A stretch of 37,926 nt of DNA, from NCBI GenBank assembly GCA_949299115.1, contig CASFZH010000019.1, positions 1 through 37,926 of the forward strand. The letters run 5' to 3'. The notes below the pieces were generated by a model. That model searched no databases and was not told where the DNA came from. It saw only the letters and a program-made list of their open reading frames with translations. Made by a program: the position numbers and the translations under genes. This document shows, one piece after another, positions 8,821 to 17,325 of the stretch. The DNA is from an uncultured Helicobacter sp. (GTDB taxonomy: Bacteria; Campylobacterota; Campylobacteria; Campylobacterales; Helicobacteraceae). How positions within the stretch are numbered: position 1 is the first letter of the stretch; each line of letters opens with the position of its first letter.

Positions 8821-10296
8821 TTGAAGAACTTTATTTGTCTGCCATTACTAATTTTACTTTTGTATGGTTGCTCTCCATATAATGAACAAGTAAAAAAAGA
8901 ATATGATTCATCACACTATTCAACTCTTTACAAAACTTTGGAGCAAGCAACACAAAAAAAGAACAATGATTTATTATTGTGGCAAATGCAATCTGGATTC
9001 TTAACATTTAGCTATTTTGCACCGCATTTTAGTCTTGATGATTTAGAAAAAGCTGAAGTATTATTTAAGGGCTACGAAAGCGAAGGATTATTATCAAATG
9101 TTGGGGCTAATATTGGAGCTACATTAAGCAATGATATGGCGATGCCGTATAAAGGATATATCTATGAGGGTTCACTATTAAATTTTTATAAAGCCCTAGC
9201 ATTTTCAAGTATAGGTGATAGTGCTAATGCAAGAATTGAGTTTAATCGTGCCAATGATAGACAACGTAGAGCTAAGGAATATTATCAAAAAGAAGTTAAA
9301 AAAGCCCATGACGATGCAGTAAAGGCTGCTAATGAAAAACAAGCAAACACAGATTATGCCAATAACACAACAGATTCTAGTATAAATACTATCTTGAATG
9401 AAAAATACTCTAATCTCAAAAACTTTGCGATTTATAAAGACTTGATTAATCCGGTTATACCCTATATTTCTGGTATATTTTTTATGATTGAAAAAGATTT
9501 TACAAAATCAATTGACTTGTTGAAAGAAGCATACGGCATCAGTCAGGCTGATATCATTGCCAATGATATGCAGATTCTAGAAGCAAGAAAGTTTGCAAGG
9601 TCTTATCCACATTTTACGTGGATTCTCATTGAAGATGGTGATATTGCAAGAATAGATGGTTTTGCTACAACTATTCCTATTATTTTGCATAACGGTATTA
9701 ATTCAGTTAATCTTGCTTTACCTTATCTCAATGATGGTAAGGCAAATTTTCAGACATACCAAATTAATGGCATAAATGCCGATAAAATCACACAAGTCTC
9801 ACAATTATTTGGCAGCGAATTTGAAAAACGACTTCCTGCTATCATTACACGTGCCATTATTAGTGCCATTGTAAAGTTTACTGTCTCGTATTCTTTTAAT
9901 GAATTTGGAGGAAGTTATGGTGCTATCGCGGGACTTGTTACTACTCTTATCTTCAGTGCTGTTACCGACACTGATACGCGTATGAGTTTGATATTACCTG
10001 ATACAGTTTGGGCTGCTAAGATTCCAAACACTGAATCAAAAATACAAATTATGGGAGACAATCATTTGATTGCAGAACTTTCTATTACAACAGATTGCGA
10101 TTCACTGCCAAAGAGACAAAAAAAAAATGTAGAATTTGATTCTCTACTTAAAGCAAAATCTCAAGATTTATCTGCTAGAATCCACTTTCTTAAGCATAGT
10201 AATTTTGATAATGTTGTGTGTGCAACGACAGATAATATTGTTTATGTGCGTGTGCGACACAACAAAGCTACTCATTTTATTGTTAAAGGAGATTAA
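8821..10296 (+). CDS. Lipoprotein with TPR-like region, partner of an LpoB-like lipoprotein
   Basis: A 491-residue lipoprotein. From TTG 8821 the protein begins KNFICLPLLILLLYGC, a textbook lipoprotein signal with lipobox LLYGC. The mature part is mainly helical and repeat-like: residues about 30-260 include alternating helices with FYKALAFSSIGDSANARIEFNRA, which is TPR-like. A later glycine-rich hydrophobic stretch (around FGGSYGAIAGLVTTLIFSAV) may touch the membrane. It precedes the LpoB-like gene by 7 nt. From memory, proteins of COG3014 type sit beside LpoB/COG3417 genes in several proteobacteria, and C. jejuni has a comparable run of lipoprotein genes; this assignment is inference. A 9-A run in the reading frame near 10123 could slip. 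Confidence 0.82.
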   Translation: MKNFICLPLLILLLYGCSPYNEQVKKEYDSSHYSTLYKTLEQATQKKNNDLLLWQMQSGFLTFSYFAPHFSLDDLEKAEVLFKGYESEGLLSNVGANIGATLSNDMAMPYKGYIYEGSLLNFYKALAFSSIGDSANARIEFNRANDRQRRAKEYYQKEVKKAHDDAVKAANEKQANTDYANNTTDSSINTILNEKYSNLKNFAIYKDLINPVIPYISGIFFMIEKDFTKSIDLLKEAYGISQADIIANDMQILEARKFARSYPHFTWILIEDGDIARIDGFATTIPIILHNGINSVNLALPYLNDGKANFQTYQINGINADKITQVSQLFGSEFEKRLPAIITRAIISAIVKFTVSYSFNEFGGSYGAIAGLVTTLIFSAVTDTDTRMSLILPDTVWAAKIPNTESKIQIMGDNHLIAELSITTDCDSLPKRQKKNVEFDSLLKAKSQDLSARIHFLKHSNFDNVVCATTDNIVYVRVRHNKATHFIVKGD

Positions 10297-10303
10297 ATAG
10301 AAT

Positions 10304-10912
10304 ATGTATGTGTTATTAAAAATTGTAACGATTGGTTTAATAGGTATAAGCATTATAGGTTGTGGTGGAAAAGTAGCTTATGTTGACACACAAGATTCAG
10401 CAGAATATACAAGTACAGGGATTGATTATCATGATATTGAGGCAGCAGTACATAAAAGTGTGCAAAGTTTATTAAATAGCGATTATGTGCTTGAATTAGA
10501 GGATAAAAAAGTGCTTGCAATCTCTGATATTATTAATGACACGATGCAACAAGTAGATGTGCAAGGTTTGACGGCAAAAATAACTCGTGCAATGCGACAG
10601 AGCGGCAAATTTGAGCTTACTAGTGCAATTAGTGGGAGCGGAGGCATGACTGATAAGATGATACAAAAAACACGTAATTTACGCGATAATGACGAATTTA
10701 ATCAATATACAACACAAGAAAAAGGGACATTGATTGCCCCAAGTCTCTCATTATCTGGAAAAATTGTGCAAAAAAATACAAGAGTTGGCAAGAAACAAAG
10801 AATCGATTATTCATTTCTTCTCATATTAACGGACTTAAAGACTGGTGTTGTAAAATGGGATGAAAACACTCATATTATTAAGGTTGCACCAAATAATAGA
10901 GTTTCTTGGTAA
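10304..10912 (+). CDS. LpoB-like penicillin-binding protein activator lipoprotein
   Basis: Probable outer-membrane lipoprotein of the LpoB family (PF13036), which in enterobacteria activates PBP1b. The signal peptide ends with lipobox SIIGC (Cys20). The mature domain shows the family pattern: a helix with an LxS motif (AAVHKSVQSLL), VLAISDIINDTMQQVD as the beta strand and turn, the LTAKITRAMRQSGKFELT segment, and a C-terminal DLKTGVVKWDENTHIIKV hairpin. Length (202 aa) fits. The gene is coupled to the preceding lipoprotein gene (AAGGAG 12 nt before the ATG, inside the end of that gene). Whether it activates a PBP in this organism is unproven. Confidence 0.78.
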   Translation: MYVLLKIVTIGLIGISIIGCGGKVAYVDTQDSAEYTSTGIDYHDIEAAVHKSVQSLLNSDYVLELEDKKVLAISDIINDTMQQVDVQGLTAKITRAMRQSGKFELTSAISGSGGMTDKMIQKTRNLRDNDEFNQYTTQEKGTLIAPSLSLSGKIVQKNTRVGKKQRIDYSFLLILTDLKTGVVKWDENTHIIKVAPNNRVSW

Positions 10913-10938
10913 TTTAAGATTCATGGTCATTCATGTTC

Positions 10939-10963
10939 GATTCTATACCAAAATTATAGAATC
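10939..10963. terminator. Bidirectional hairpin terminator between convergent genes
   Basis: Arms GATTCTATA (10939-10947) and TATAGAATC (10955-10963) form a perfect 9-bp stem with a 7-nt loop, between the convergent ends of the LpoB-like gene and the glycosyltransferase. A T-run follows on the plus strand (around 10976). Both arms contain the AGAATC/GATTCT word that is abundant throughout the window. Confidence 0.65.
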
Positions 10964-12187
10964 TAGCAAATTATCTTTTTGAATAATTGTCGTAGTTTTT
11001 TTATTATTGTTTTATGTGGATAAGCTATGCGATTGAGTCGTCTTTGGAGTGTGCTTATTTGTGAATCTATAACATGTAACTTATGATGCAACCTATTAGC
11101 AAGTGCATCGGCATAATCCTGTAGCTCTTTATTTTTTAATTTTAATCTTATATATTGCAATTCATCTTTAAATATTGGTGTTTGTTCTGCCATTTGCCAC
11201 CATAAATCCCTTTGTGGTGATTCTCCAATAATGGTATAATCGTATTTAAGACATTGAGTAAAATTTTGCCATGGTTTTGTAATCCATGTTAAATGATAGA
11301 TTTTTGCATCTTTTAATGCAGCTTCAAAATCTTGAGTGCTAAATCGAGAATTTTCTATCGGAAATACTCCAAGTGTCCATGTTATCATAATATTCCACTT
11401 AAGAGGCAATTTGAGTGTATTATCACCAATGACACAATTTAAAAAATCTTGATCTCTCATTTGGGAATCATAAGTATCACATAATGATACAAGTTGTTTT
11501 TCTATATTTTGTTGTCTCCATTCTATAAGATTAATAAGCATGAAACCAGAATTAAAATATGAACTATCACTAAACACAATATCGTTATCAGCATGATTTT
11601 TTGCTGTTAGTCTTATAAAGTCTGTGCCAATTATCCCAGGATCAAATACAACTCCTGCGATATTGTTCTTTAAATCAATTGCAAAAAGTTCTCGCACATC
11701 TCCCACAACAAGCATATCAACATCAAGATAAAGGCATCTTTTTAAATTATCTGGTAAGAATTGTGCCATACATAGACGGTAATAAGCAGCATAGGGTTTT
11801 TCATCATGAGTGAAAATTTTATTCCATTGCTTTAGGTTACGAAAATGGGTAGAATCTGCCGTGTGTATAATAATTTCACAAGGATAGATTATGCTAAGTT
11901 CTCTTGCAAGATTATTGAGTTTATTTGCGGTTTCTTGTTGTAATGAATCAGTGAGAATATGAAAAACATATCCTTCTTGTAATTCTTCTACAGATAGGGA
12001 TTCTATATGAATACGGGGGGGGGGGGGTAACATCACTATTTTGCAACATTTTTTTAGAATCATTGGCATTATTTGCAATAAAATCTGTAAATTTTCTTGT
12101 TGTATCTGTATTGTGAATAATGCTTGTTATTAATACTGCATTATATTTGACATAATTTTCATCTGCATTAAAAACGATGTGAAACAT
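10963..12187 (-). CDS. Family 8 glycosyltransferase, phase-variable, OFF by a 13-C tract
   Basis: Glycosyltransferase of the LgtC/GT8 type, likely modifying lipooligosaccharide or another surface glycan. The N-terminus MFHIVFNADENYVKYNAVLI is the GT8 nucleotide-sugar start. The rest, read in another frame, has GYVFHILTD, the metal-binding LYLDVDML (DxD), FNSGFMLINLIEWR, RDQDFLN and YHLTWITKPW. The two parts are joined at a run of 13 C (coding sense; plus-strand 12015-12027), which places them one base out of frame. With 12 C (or 15 or 9) they fuse to one 407-residue protein, with the tract coding Thr-Pro-Pro-Pro at about 54-57 inside a short Asn/Asp-rich insert. As sequenced, translation ends after 79 residues. 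Start ATG 12187 has an AAGGA site. Confidence 0.92.
12015..12027. repeat. Poly-G/C tract, 13 nt, translational switch of the glycosyltransferase
   Basis: Thirteen G on the plus strand inside the reading frame. Frame arithmetic: the upstream and downstream halves differ by one base, so loss of one G restores the gene. Tracts of this kind mediate slipped-strand phase variation in Helicobacter and Campylobacter. Confidence 0.95.
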
Positions 12188-12226
12188 AATTTTCCTTACT
12201 TTTAGAATTACGGTAATTTGGTTAAT

Positions 12227-12232
12227 ATTTTA
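12227..12232 (-). promoter_or_regulatory. Extended -10 box of the glycosyltransferase
   Basis: TGCTAAAAT on the minus strand (12227-12235) after a T-run: a TGn-extended -10, giving a leader of about 33 nt before the ATG at 12187. Confidence 0.55.
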
Positions 12233-12292
12233 GCAAAAAATTAACCCTATAATCAATACAAAATTTATTTTCTAAAATTAGGGCGATTTGGG

Positions 12293-12298
12293 TATAAT
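12293..12298 (+). promoter_or_regulatory. -10 box (TATAAT) of the transferase fusion gene
   Basis: Perfect TATAAT at 12293-12298. Transcription would start near 12305, downstream of the in-frame TTG (12288) and ATG (12300), which supports the ATG at 12333 as the real start. Confidence 0.65.
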
Positions 12299-12332
12299 TA
12301 TGTCTTTTTATTACAATCCGCTAGGAGTTTTA

Positions 12333-14856
12333 ATGTATGGTGTAATATCAAAATTATGGCATAAGGATAGATATGCCATTCTTACAAATAAATTTTTTTA
12401 TATTATTTTTCTCAACTCTTTATTATATTGGGGAGGAAATTTATATTTAGATTATACTAATCGTGGCTTCATGGATTTTGTGGCAACTTTGCAATGGCGA
12501 CAATTTGGTGATTTAGTGAAAATATTATATCGATGTTTTATACTCTACTTTATACTGTGCTTCTCATTATCACTTTGTGTTAATGAGAAGATATATCGCT
12601 ATATCGAATCGCTACTTGTATTGTTAAGCTTTAGTATCGGTTGTATCAATATTTTTTTATTAATCAATTTTTTTACTCTTATTAATCCAATTTTCATTGG
12701 TGTGTTTTTAAGCACAAATATACGTGAAGCCACAGAATTTATCCAAATGTATATGCCTATTAAGACTCTTTCTATATTAGGATTTTTTATCATTTTAAGT
12801 GTGTGTTTGACGTATAAACAATGGTTTGCTTGGCAGTTACGAACTTCAGTGAATTTTGTGATTTATGTACTATGTTTAGTATTTCTAGTCTTTGCTTTTT
12901 TATCAAATAAACCGCAATATTTTGAGACAAGATTTATTCAAAATAATTCAATGCTGTATTTTGCTACTACCCTTTATAATTCCCTTCATGAACGACATGA
13001 GGAAATTACTCAATACGCCAATTTATCCAAAAACATGCAAGATTTTTTAGAATCTATATTATTAGATTCTAAAAATACTAACGGGGGGGGGGGGGCAAAC
13101 CTATCTAGTTACCAATTCTCTTAATATTCCAAATATAGTCATAATAATTGGAGAATCTACACAAAGAAATTATATGAATCTATATGGCTATCCACTTCCT
13201 ACTACTCCATATCTTAATTCATTACAACAACATGGCAATCTTTTTGTATTTAATGACATTGTCGCTCCAAACTCTCATACTGATATTGTTATCTCCAAAC
13301 TTTTAACATTCAGTAATTATGAAAATGAAAGTATCCCGTGGTTTAAACAGATGAATCTTATTGATACTATGAAATTAGCAGGTTTTCATACTTGGTGGTT
13401 TAGTAATCAAGAAGCTATTTCAATTTTTGGTAATGCACCTCAAGTTATTAGCACTCGGTCAGATAATCTTTATAATGTTGCAACGATGAATAATAACAGT
13501 AGTACGAATCTTGATAAAGTGTTACTTACAATGTTTGATTCCATAATGCCAAATCACGAAAAACCATCATTTTTTGTATTTCATTTAATGGGAACACATG
13601 GTGAATATACTGAACGATATCCTCATTCCTTTGATATTTTTGATGCCGATTCTCTAAGAGATTATCATGTTGATACGATGAATGGAGAACCCTTAGACGG
13701 TGGACAATTATATGCAAAGTTTACTTATGCCAATGCTGTTTTGTATAATGATTACATTGTACATGAAATTATCACAAGATTCCAAAATAGTGAAAGTATT
13801 GTCTTTTATTTAAGTGATCATGGTGATGAAGTCTATGATTTTAGAAATTTTGTTGGACATTCTGTCAATATAGTATCAAGAAATATGCTTGAAGTTCCTT
13901 TTATGATTTATGTGAGCGATTCTTTTAAACAAAAATATCCCAAAGTTATACAAAGGATACAAAATGCACAAAATATTCCCTTTATGACAGATGATTTTAT
14001 CCATGCGTTTTTAGACATTGTGGGGGTGCAATCTCCTGATTTTATCCCCACAAGAAGTCTTTTTAATGAACATTATAATACCAATAGAGCTAGAATAATT
14101 GCGGGTAAAGATTATGATAAAGATTTAAAACATGCCTCTTTTACTAATATCGCCCCTCATAAAATTTGGCTACATAGAACTGATGAGTTAGAAAAATTCA
14201 AAGCTTATGAAAATATATACCAGAATTTTGAAGTTGATGTGCATTTTCTACAAAGTGATGAGAAGGCATATTTTGATGTTGGACATGATGGTAGAGAGTA
14301 TTCCATTGGGCTGGATTTAAAAGAAATGTTTGCCCTTGCCCAAACAAGAAGTGTGTATCCACATAAAGATTCTACAAATACAAAATTTTGGATTGATTTT
14401 AAAAATCTTACGGAAAAAAATGCAAAAGAAAGTTTAGAAGTCCTTTTACAGATTTGTGAGGAAACCAATATGCCAATACAAAATCTTATTATAGAAAGCC
14501 CAAATTATGAATCTTTGGGTATTTATAAAAAAGCAGGATTCTATACGAGCTATTATGTCCCCTATTATACTGAAAAAGAATTGCAACACAATAGTAGAAA
14601 AATACAACAAGATATACAACATATTATTGATAGCGGAAATATTAATGCCATTAGTTTTGCAGCATATCTGTATCCTTTTTTAAAAGAATTGCAATTCAAT
14701 ATTATAGAGGAAGTAGGAGGAGAAAAGAGAGAAAAACCTATTGATTTATTAACATGGAATGAAAGTACAAATTGGGTAACAAATATGGCAACTGAAATGT
14801 ATCAAGATTCTCAAGTACAAGTTATCTTAGCCGGTGAAACGGGTAAATGGCGATAG
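12333..14856 (+). CDS. Phosphoethanolamine-transferase-like (sulfatase superfamily) protein fused to a GDPD-like domain; phase-variable, OFF
   Basis: With 12 instead of 13 G this is one 840-residue protein. Residues 1-220 hold about five membrane helices. A periplasmic alkaline-phosphatase-fold domain of EptA/CptA type follows, with VIIIGES (Glu274), nucleophile candidate Thr316 in NSHTD, HLMGTHGEY and LSDHGDE (Asp495, His496). From about residue 605 there is a second domain with a glycerophosphodiesterase-like pattern: WLHR (His614), FEVDVHF (Glu633, Asp635), VGHDG (His651), FWIDFK (Asp688). Expected role: transfer of a phospho-alcohol group to lipid A or a glycan; the extra domain's role is unknown. 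Start ATG 12333 has AGGAG 5 nt upstream. As sequenced, the frame ends at 13124 and resumes one base off from 13174 at latest. Divergent from the switchable glycosyltransferase. Confidence 0.88.
13044..13075 (+). repeat. Perfect 13-bp inverted repeat just upstream of the poly-G switch
   Basis: Arms at 13044-13056 and 13063-13075 (each containing AGAATC or GATTCT) form a 13-bp stem with a 6-nt loop, 7 nt before the G tract at 13083. It lies in coding sequence (Glu-Ser-Ile-Leu-Leu-Asp-Ser). When the gene is out of frame, untranslated RNA here could fold. Confidence 0.85.
13083..13095. repeat. Poly-G tract, 13 nt, translational switch of the transferase fusion
   Basis: Thirteen G in the reading frame, coding for a Gly run at residues 251-254. 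The halves differ by one base; 12 G restores one frame that leads directly into the VIIIGES motif. Same length and same direction of error as the tract at 12015-12027. Confidence 0.95.
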
Positions 14857-14974
14857 TCTATGGAGGTGCAAAAATAGGATCTATTGCATTGTTTTTGTCA
14901 TGTTTACAATTAGAACCAATTATAAGAGTAAAAAAGTAGAATTGTATTTTATAAAAGTTATGTGGTTACTGCTA

Positions 14975-15511
14975 TCATTTTTTAGTTTGATTAATTGTAT
15001 CATAGATTTTTTGAGATAATTCATTAAAAAGCAACTCAATTTGCGTACTTAATGCTGGGTCTGTATTTTGCATTATTTCTTGTAATTTTTGCTGTTTGAT
15101 GGCTTCAATTATGGCACCACTTTGTGAATCTTTATCATTGTATGGTGCTGGTTTATCATTAATTTTTGGTATATTCATTATTTTCATTTCATTTTGTTTG
15201 AGATGTTTCATATCTTTTTGAAATACACTTGCTTGTTTTGCATTGACATGGCTATAAAAATCATGTAATTGCGAAAACATTTCATACACACTACATGGTA
15301 TATGTAAATCATCACCAATCATACAAACGGGTAAATGAGGATATTCTTGTTTTACATGTAGGGTATCTGTTATGATAAAATCAGCTTCATTAATGGCACT
15401 TAAATGTTCTTTTAAATAAAATCCTAAAGATAGGGAAAGAAACACATTATTACATGCTAGATGAATTTTTACATTATCCTTTGTCAAGCCTTGTGTCTTT
15501 AAATTTTGCAT
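14975..15511 (-). CDS. Hypothetical protein at the end of the truA operon
   Basis: A 178-residue soluble protein of no family that I recognise. Residues 14-75 alternate strands and helices (VKIHLACNNVFLSLSLGFYL, ADFIITDTLHV, LPVCMIGDD), resembling a small alpha/beta, perhaps receiver-like, fold with acidic residues after strands; no phospho-acceptor set can be proved. The second half is a charged, Lys/Gln/Asn-rich helical tail. The ATG has a GAGGTG purine site 6 nt upstream, and the gene begins 12 nt after the truA stop, so it is probably translated from the same mRNA. A signal peptide is absent. Confidence 0.7.
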   Translation of the reverse strand: MQNLKTQGLTKDNVKIHLACNNVFLSLSLGFYLKEHLSAINEADFIITDTLHVKQEYPHLPVCMIGDDLHIPCSVYEMFSQLHDFYSHVNAKQASVFQKDMKHLKQNEMKIMNIPKINDKPAPYNDKDSQSGAIIEAIKQQKLQEIMQNTDPALSTQIELLFNELSQKIYDTINQTKK

Positions 15512-15523
15512 ATATTCACCTCA

Positions 15524-16306
15524 TTATTTATAAATTACGCGACTAAGATATAATCCGTTTGGTGGGGCTAATTCCCTTATACATATTGCATCATGTATGG
15601 ATATTGTGTTGCTAATTTGTCTTTGTAAATCAAGCAATGAGATTTTGGCTAGACTATATTCAAAACAAGCTTTCAACATAATTCGTATTTGCGAACGCAA
15701 AAAGCCATTTGCACTAATGTGGGCTACATGACATTCTATATTATGGATTTTCACTGGGAAAATATTAGCTTTATAGATATGTCTCACAAAATTTGTTGTA
15801 TTAGAATCATTCTTCTTGAATAAAGAAAAATCATGTTGCCCTTGAAATTGTCTGATGGCTTGCTGCATTAAATCAAGCCTACCATGCCTTACTTTTGCAA
15901 TGTAAGCATTATAAAAAGGCATCATATCATTTTGTGTAAAAATATATTTATAAGAACGCATAATAGCATCGAATCGAGCATGAAACGCATCATCGGCTAT
16001 GAAGATTTTACGAATAAACACAAAAGGATAAAGTCTATCATTAAGGAGTTTTTTCATTTTTTCTAAAGACATTTGAAAATGTGCATGAAAATTAATAACT
16101 TGATGTGTAGCATGCACACCTCTATCTGTACGACCACTTCCAATAATTCTTGTGTAAATACCAATTTTTTCTAATGTTTTTTCAAAAAAACCAGCTACAC
16201 TCATTGGGAGATTTCGCATAGAATCTTGCATACAGGAATCATGTTTTTGTCGCTCAAAACCACAAAATTTAGAGCCATCGTATGCAATTATGCAGACCAC
16301 ATTCAT
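15524..16306 (-). CDS. truA: tRNA pseudouridine(38-40) synthase TruA
   Basis: Converts uridines 38-40 of the tRNA anticodon stem to pseudouridine. It begins NVVCIIAYDGSKFCGFERQ, the TruA beta strand and FxG loop. The catalytic Asp lies in GSGRTDRGVHATHQVINF, the family signature, and a second conserved stretch near the C-terminus reads ANGFLRSQIRIML. At 260 residues it is of normal length. A longer frame extends upstream to 16405, but the ATG at 16306 is chosen because it overlaps the stop codon of the upstream permease gene by one base (TAATG), a classical coupled start, and matches the family N-terminus. Confidence 0.95.
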   Translation of the reverse strand: MNVVCIIAYDGSKFCGFERQKHDSCMQDSMRNLPMSVAGFFEKTLEKIGIYTRIIGSGRTDRGVHATHQVINFHAHFQMSLEKMKKLLNDRLYPFVFIRKIFIADDAFHARFDAIMRSYKYIFTQNDMMPFYNAYIAKVRHGRLDLMQQAIRQFQGQHDFSLFKKNDSNTTNFVRHIYKANIFPVKIHNIECHVAHISANGFLRSQIRIMLKACFEYSLAKISLLDLQRQISNTISIHDAICIRELAPPNGLYLSRVIYK

Positions 16307-17325
16307 TAATAAAACCTCTTTACATATTTGTGATATAAATACCAACCTGCAAAATACCATAAAAATGGCAACAAAAGACTTGTAGCAGGAAATTTCATCG
16401 ACCAAACATACATTAGCAATAAGTATAATCCACCGCTACTTAAAACATAAAAATAAGAATAATTTTTTTGAAATCTAGGGTTTTTAATGCCAAAAAAGAG
16501 TATGAAAAATATACTGACAAGTGGAAATAATGAAGTGCAAAATGATTGAGAAAAACGTTTGAGCTGCTTCCCATCTCCCTGAAAGGCTTTTATCCAATAT
16601 TGATACAAGTTTTCTGTGTCAAAGGTAGCCTCTCTTAAAACATTACGAACAACCATTTCTTTAAATTGTATTTTTTGTAAAAAATCATTATCACTAAAAT
16701 ATGCTACACCATTGTATAACTTGAGGGCTAACACACCTTCTTTATTCTCTATGATTCCTGTTTTTGCAAGAATAAAATTTTCTTTTGATTGTTTAATACC
16801 ATCAGTGTAAAGCACCAATCCTTCATAGACATTCTCTTTTTTTGAATCAACATACACGAGCCAATCACCCATTTTTTGTCCAAAATCTCCGGGTTTTAGA
16901 TTCACATCAACTTCACTTGTTTTATAGGCAATAAAATTTTTATAAGCATTCTTTGAAGAAGGAGTTACAATGAAAGAGAACATAGCCAAAACAAAACTGA
17001 CTAATATACATAATGGCAACAGCAGTTTTATAATATCTTTGGGGCTTATGCCTAGTGAAAAAAAAACGAGCATTTCAGAATCATAGGACAATTTGCTTAA
17101 CCCTAAAATGCAGGCACTATAAAATGTAAGAGCTATAACAAAAAAAGTATTTGCCGGAATACCATAATAATATAATTTTGCCAGATCTCCAATACTCAAT
17201 TTAACTCCATTTGTAAGCATCGCAATATTAAGAATAAGAATAATAGATGATATGAAAAATAATACAAAGAAGAATGGAAAAAATATCTCATTTATAGATT
17301 TTAAAATATATTGCTTAAGCAGCAT
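16306..17325 (-). CDS. LptF/LptG family lipopolysaccharide export permease
   Basis: Inner-membrane permease of the YjgP/YjgQ family, which with LptB extracts LPS and hands it to the periplasmic bridge. Three hydrophobic spans sit in residues 12-130 (with SYDSEMLVFFSLGISPKDI as the cytoplasmic coupling-helix region). A periplasmic beta-jellyroll of about 130 residues follows, then three C-terminal spans (about 255-335). Length 339 aa fits. LptF and LptG cannot be told apart here. The stop overlaps the truA start by one base, and the start lies inside the end of the prepilin-peptidase-like gene. C. jejuni has a similar peptidase-permease-truA order, from memory. Confidence 0.88.
   Translation of the reverse strand: MLLKQYILKSINEIFFPFFFVLFFISSIILILNIAMLTNGVKLSIGDLAKLYYYGIPANTFFVIALTFYSACILGLSKLSYDSEMLVFFSLGISPKDIIKLLLPLCILVSFVLAMFSFIVTPSSKNAYKNFIAYKTSEVDVNLKPGDFGQKMGDWLVYVDSKKENVYEGLVLYTDGIKQSKENFILAKTGIIENKEGVLALKLYNGVAYFSDNDFLQKIQFKEMVVRNVLREATFDTENLYQYWIKAFQGDGKQLKRFSQSFCTSLFPLVSIFFILFFGIKNPRFQKNYSYFYVLSSGGLYLLLMYVWSMKFPATSLLLPFLWYFAGWYLYHKYVKRFY

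Noticed and set aside
10118-10131. 9-A run in the TPR-like lipoprotein as a phase switch
   Set aside because: A-runs of this length are common in AT-rich coding DNA; the frame is intact and nothing indicates regulated slippage.
12288-12332. Upstream TTG/ATG starts of the transferase fusion
   Set aside because: They lie before or at the predicted transcription start set by the TATAAT at 12293; the ATG at 12333 has a proper AGGAG site.
13526-13717. Minus-strand frame within the transferase gene, and similar frames inside obg, tatB, hemN and ccsBA
   Set aside because: Antisense or shifted images of strongly supported genes, without ribosome sites or motifs.
14834-15019. 61-codon frame after the transferase fusion gene
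   Set aside because: It overlaps the ends of two real genes, starts inside one of them, and has no features beyond a hydrophobic stretch expected in AT-rich DNA.
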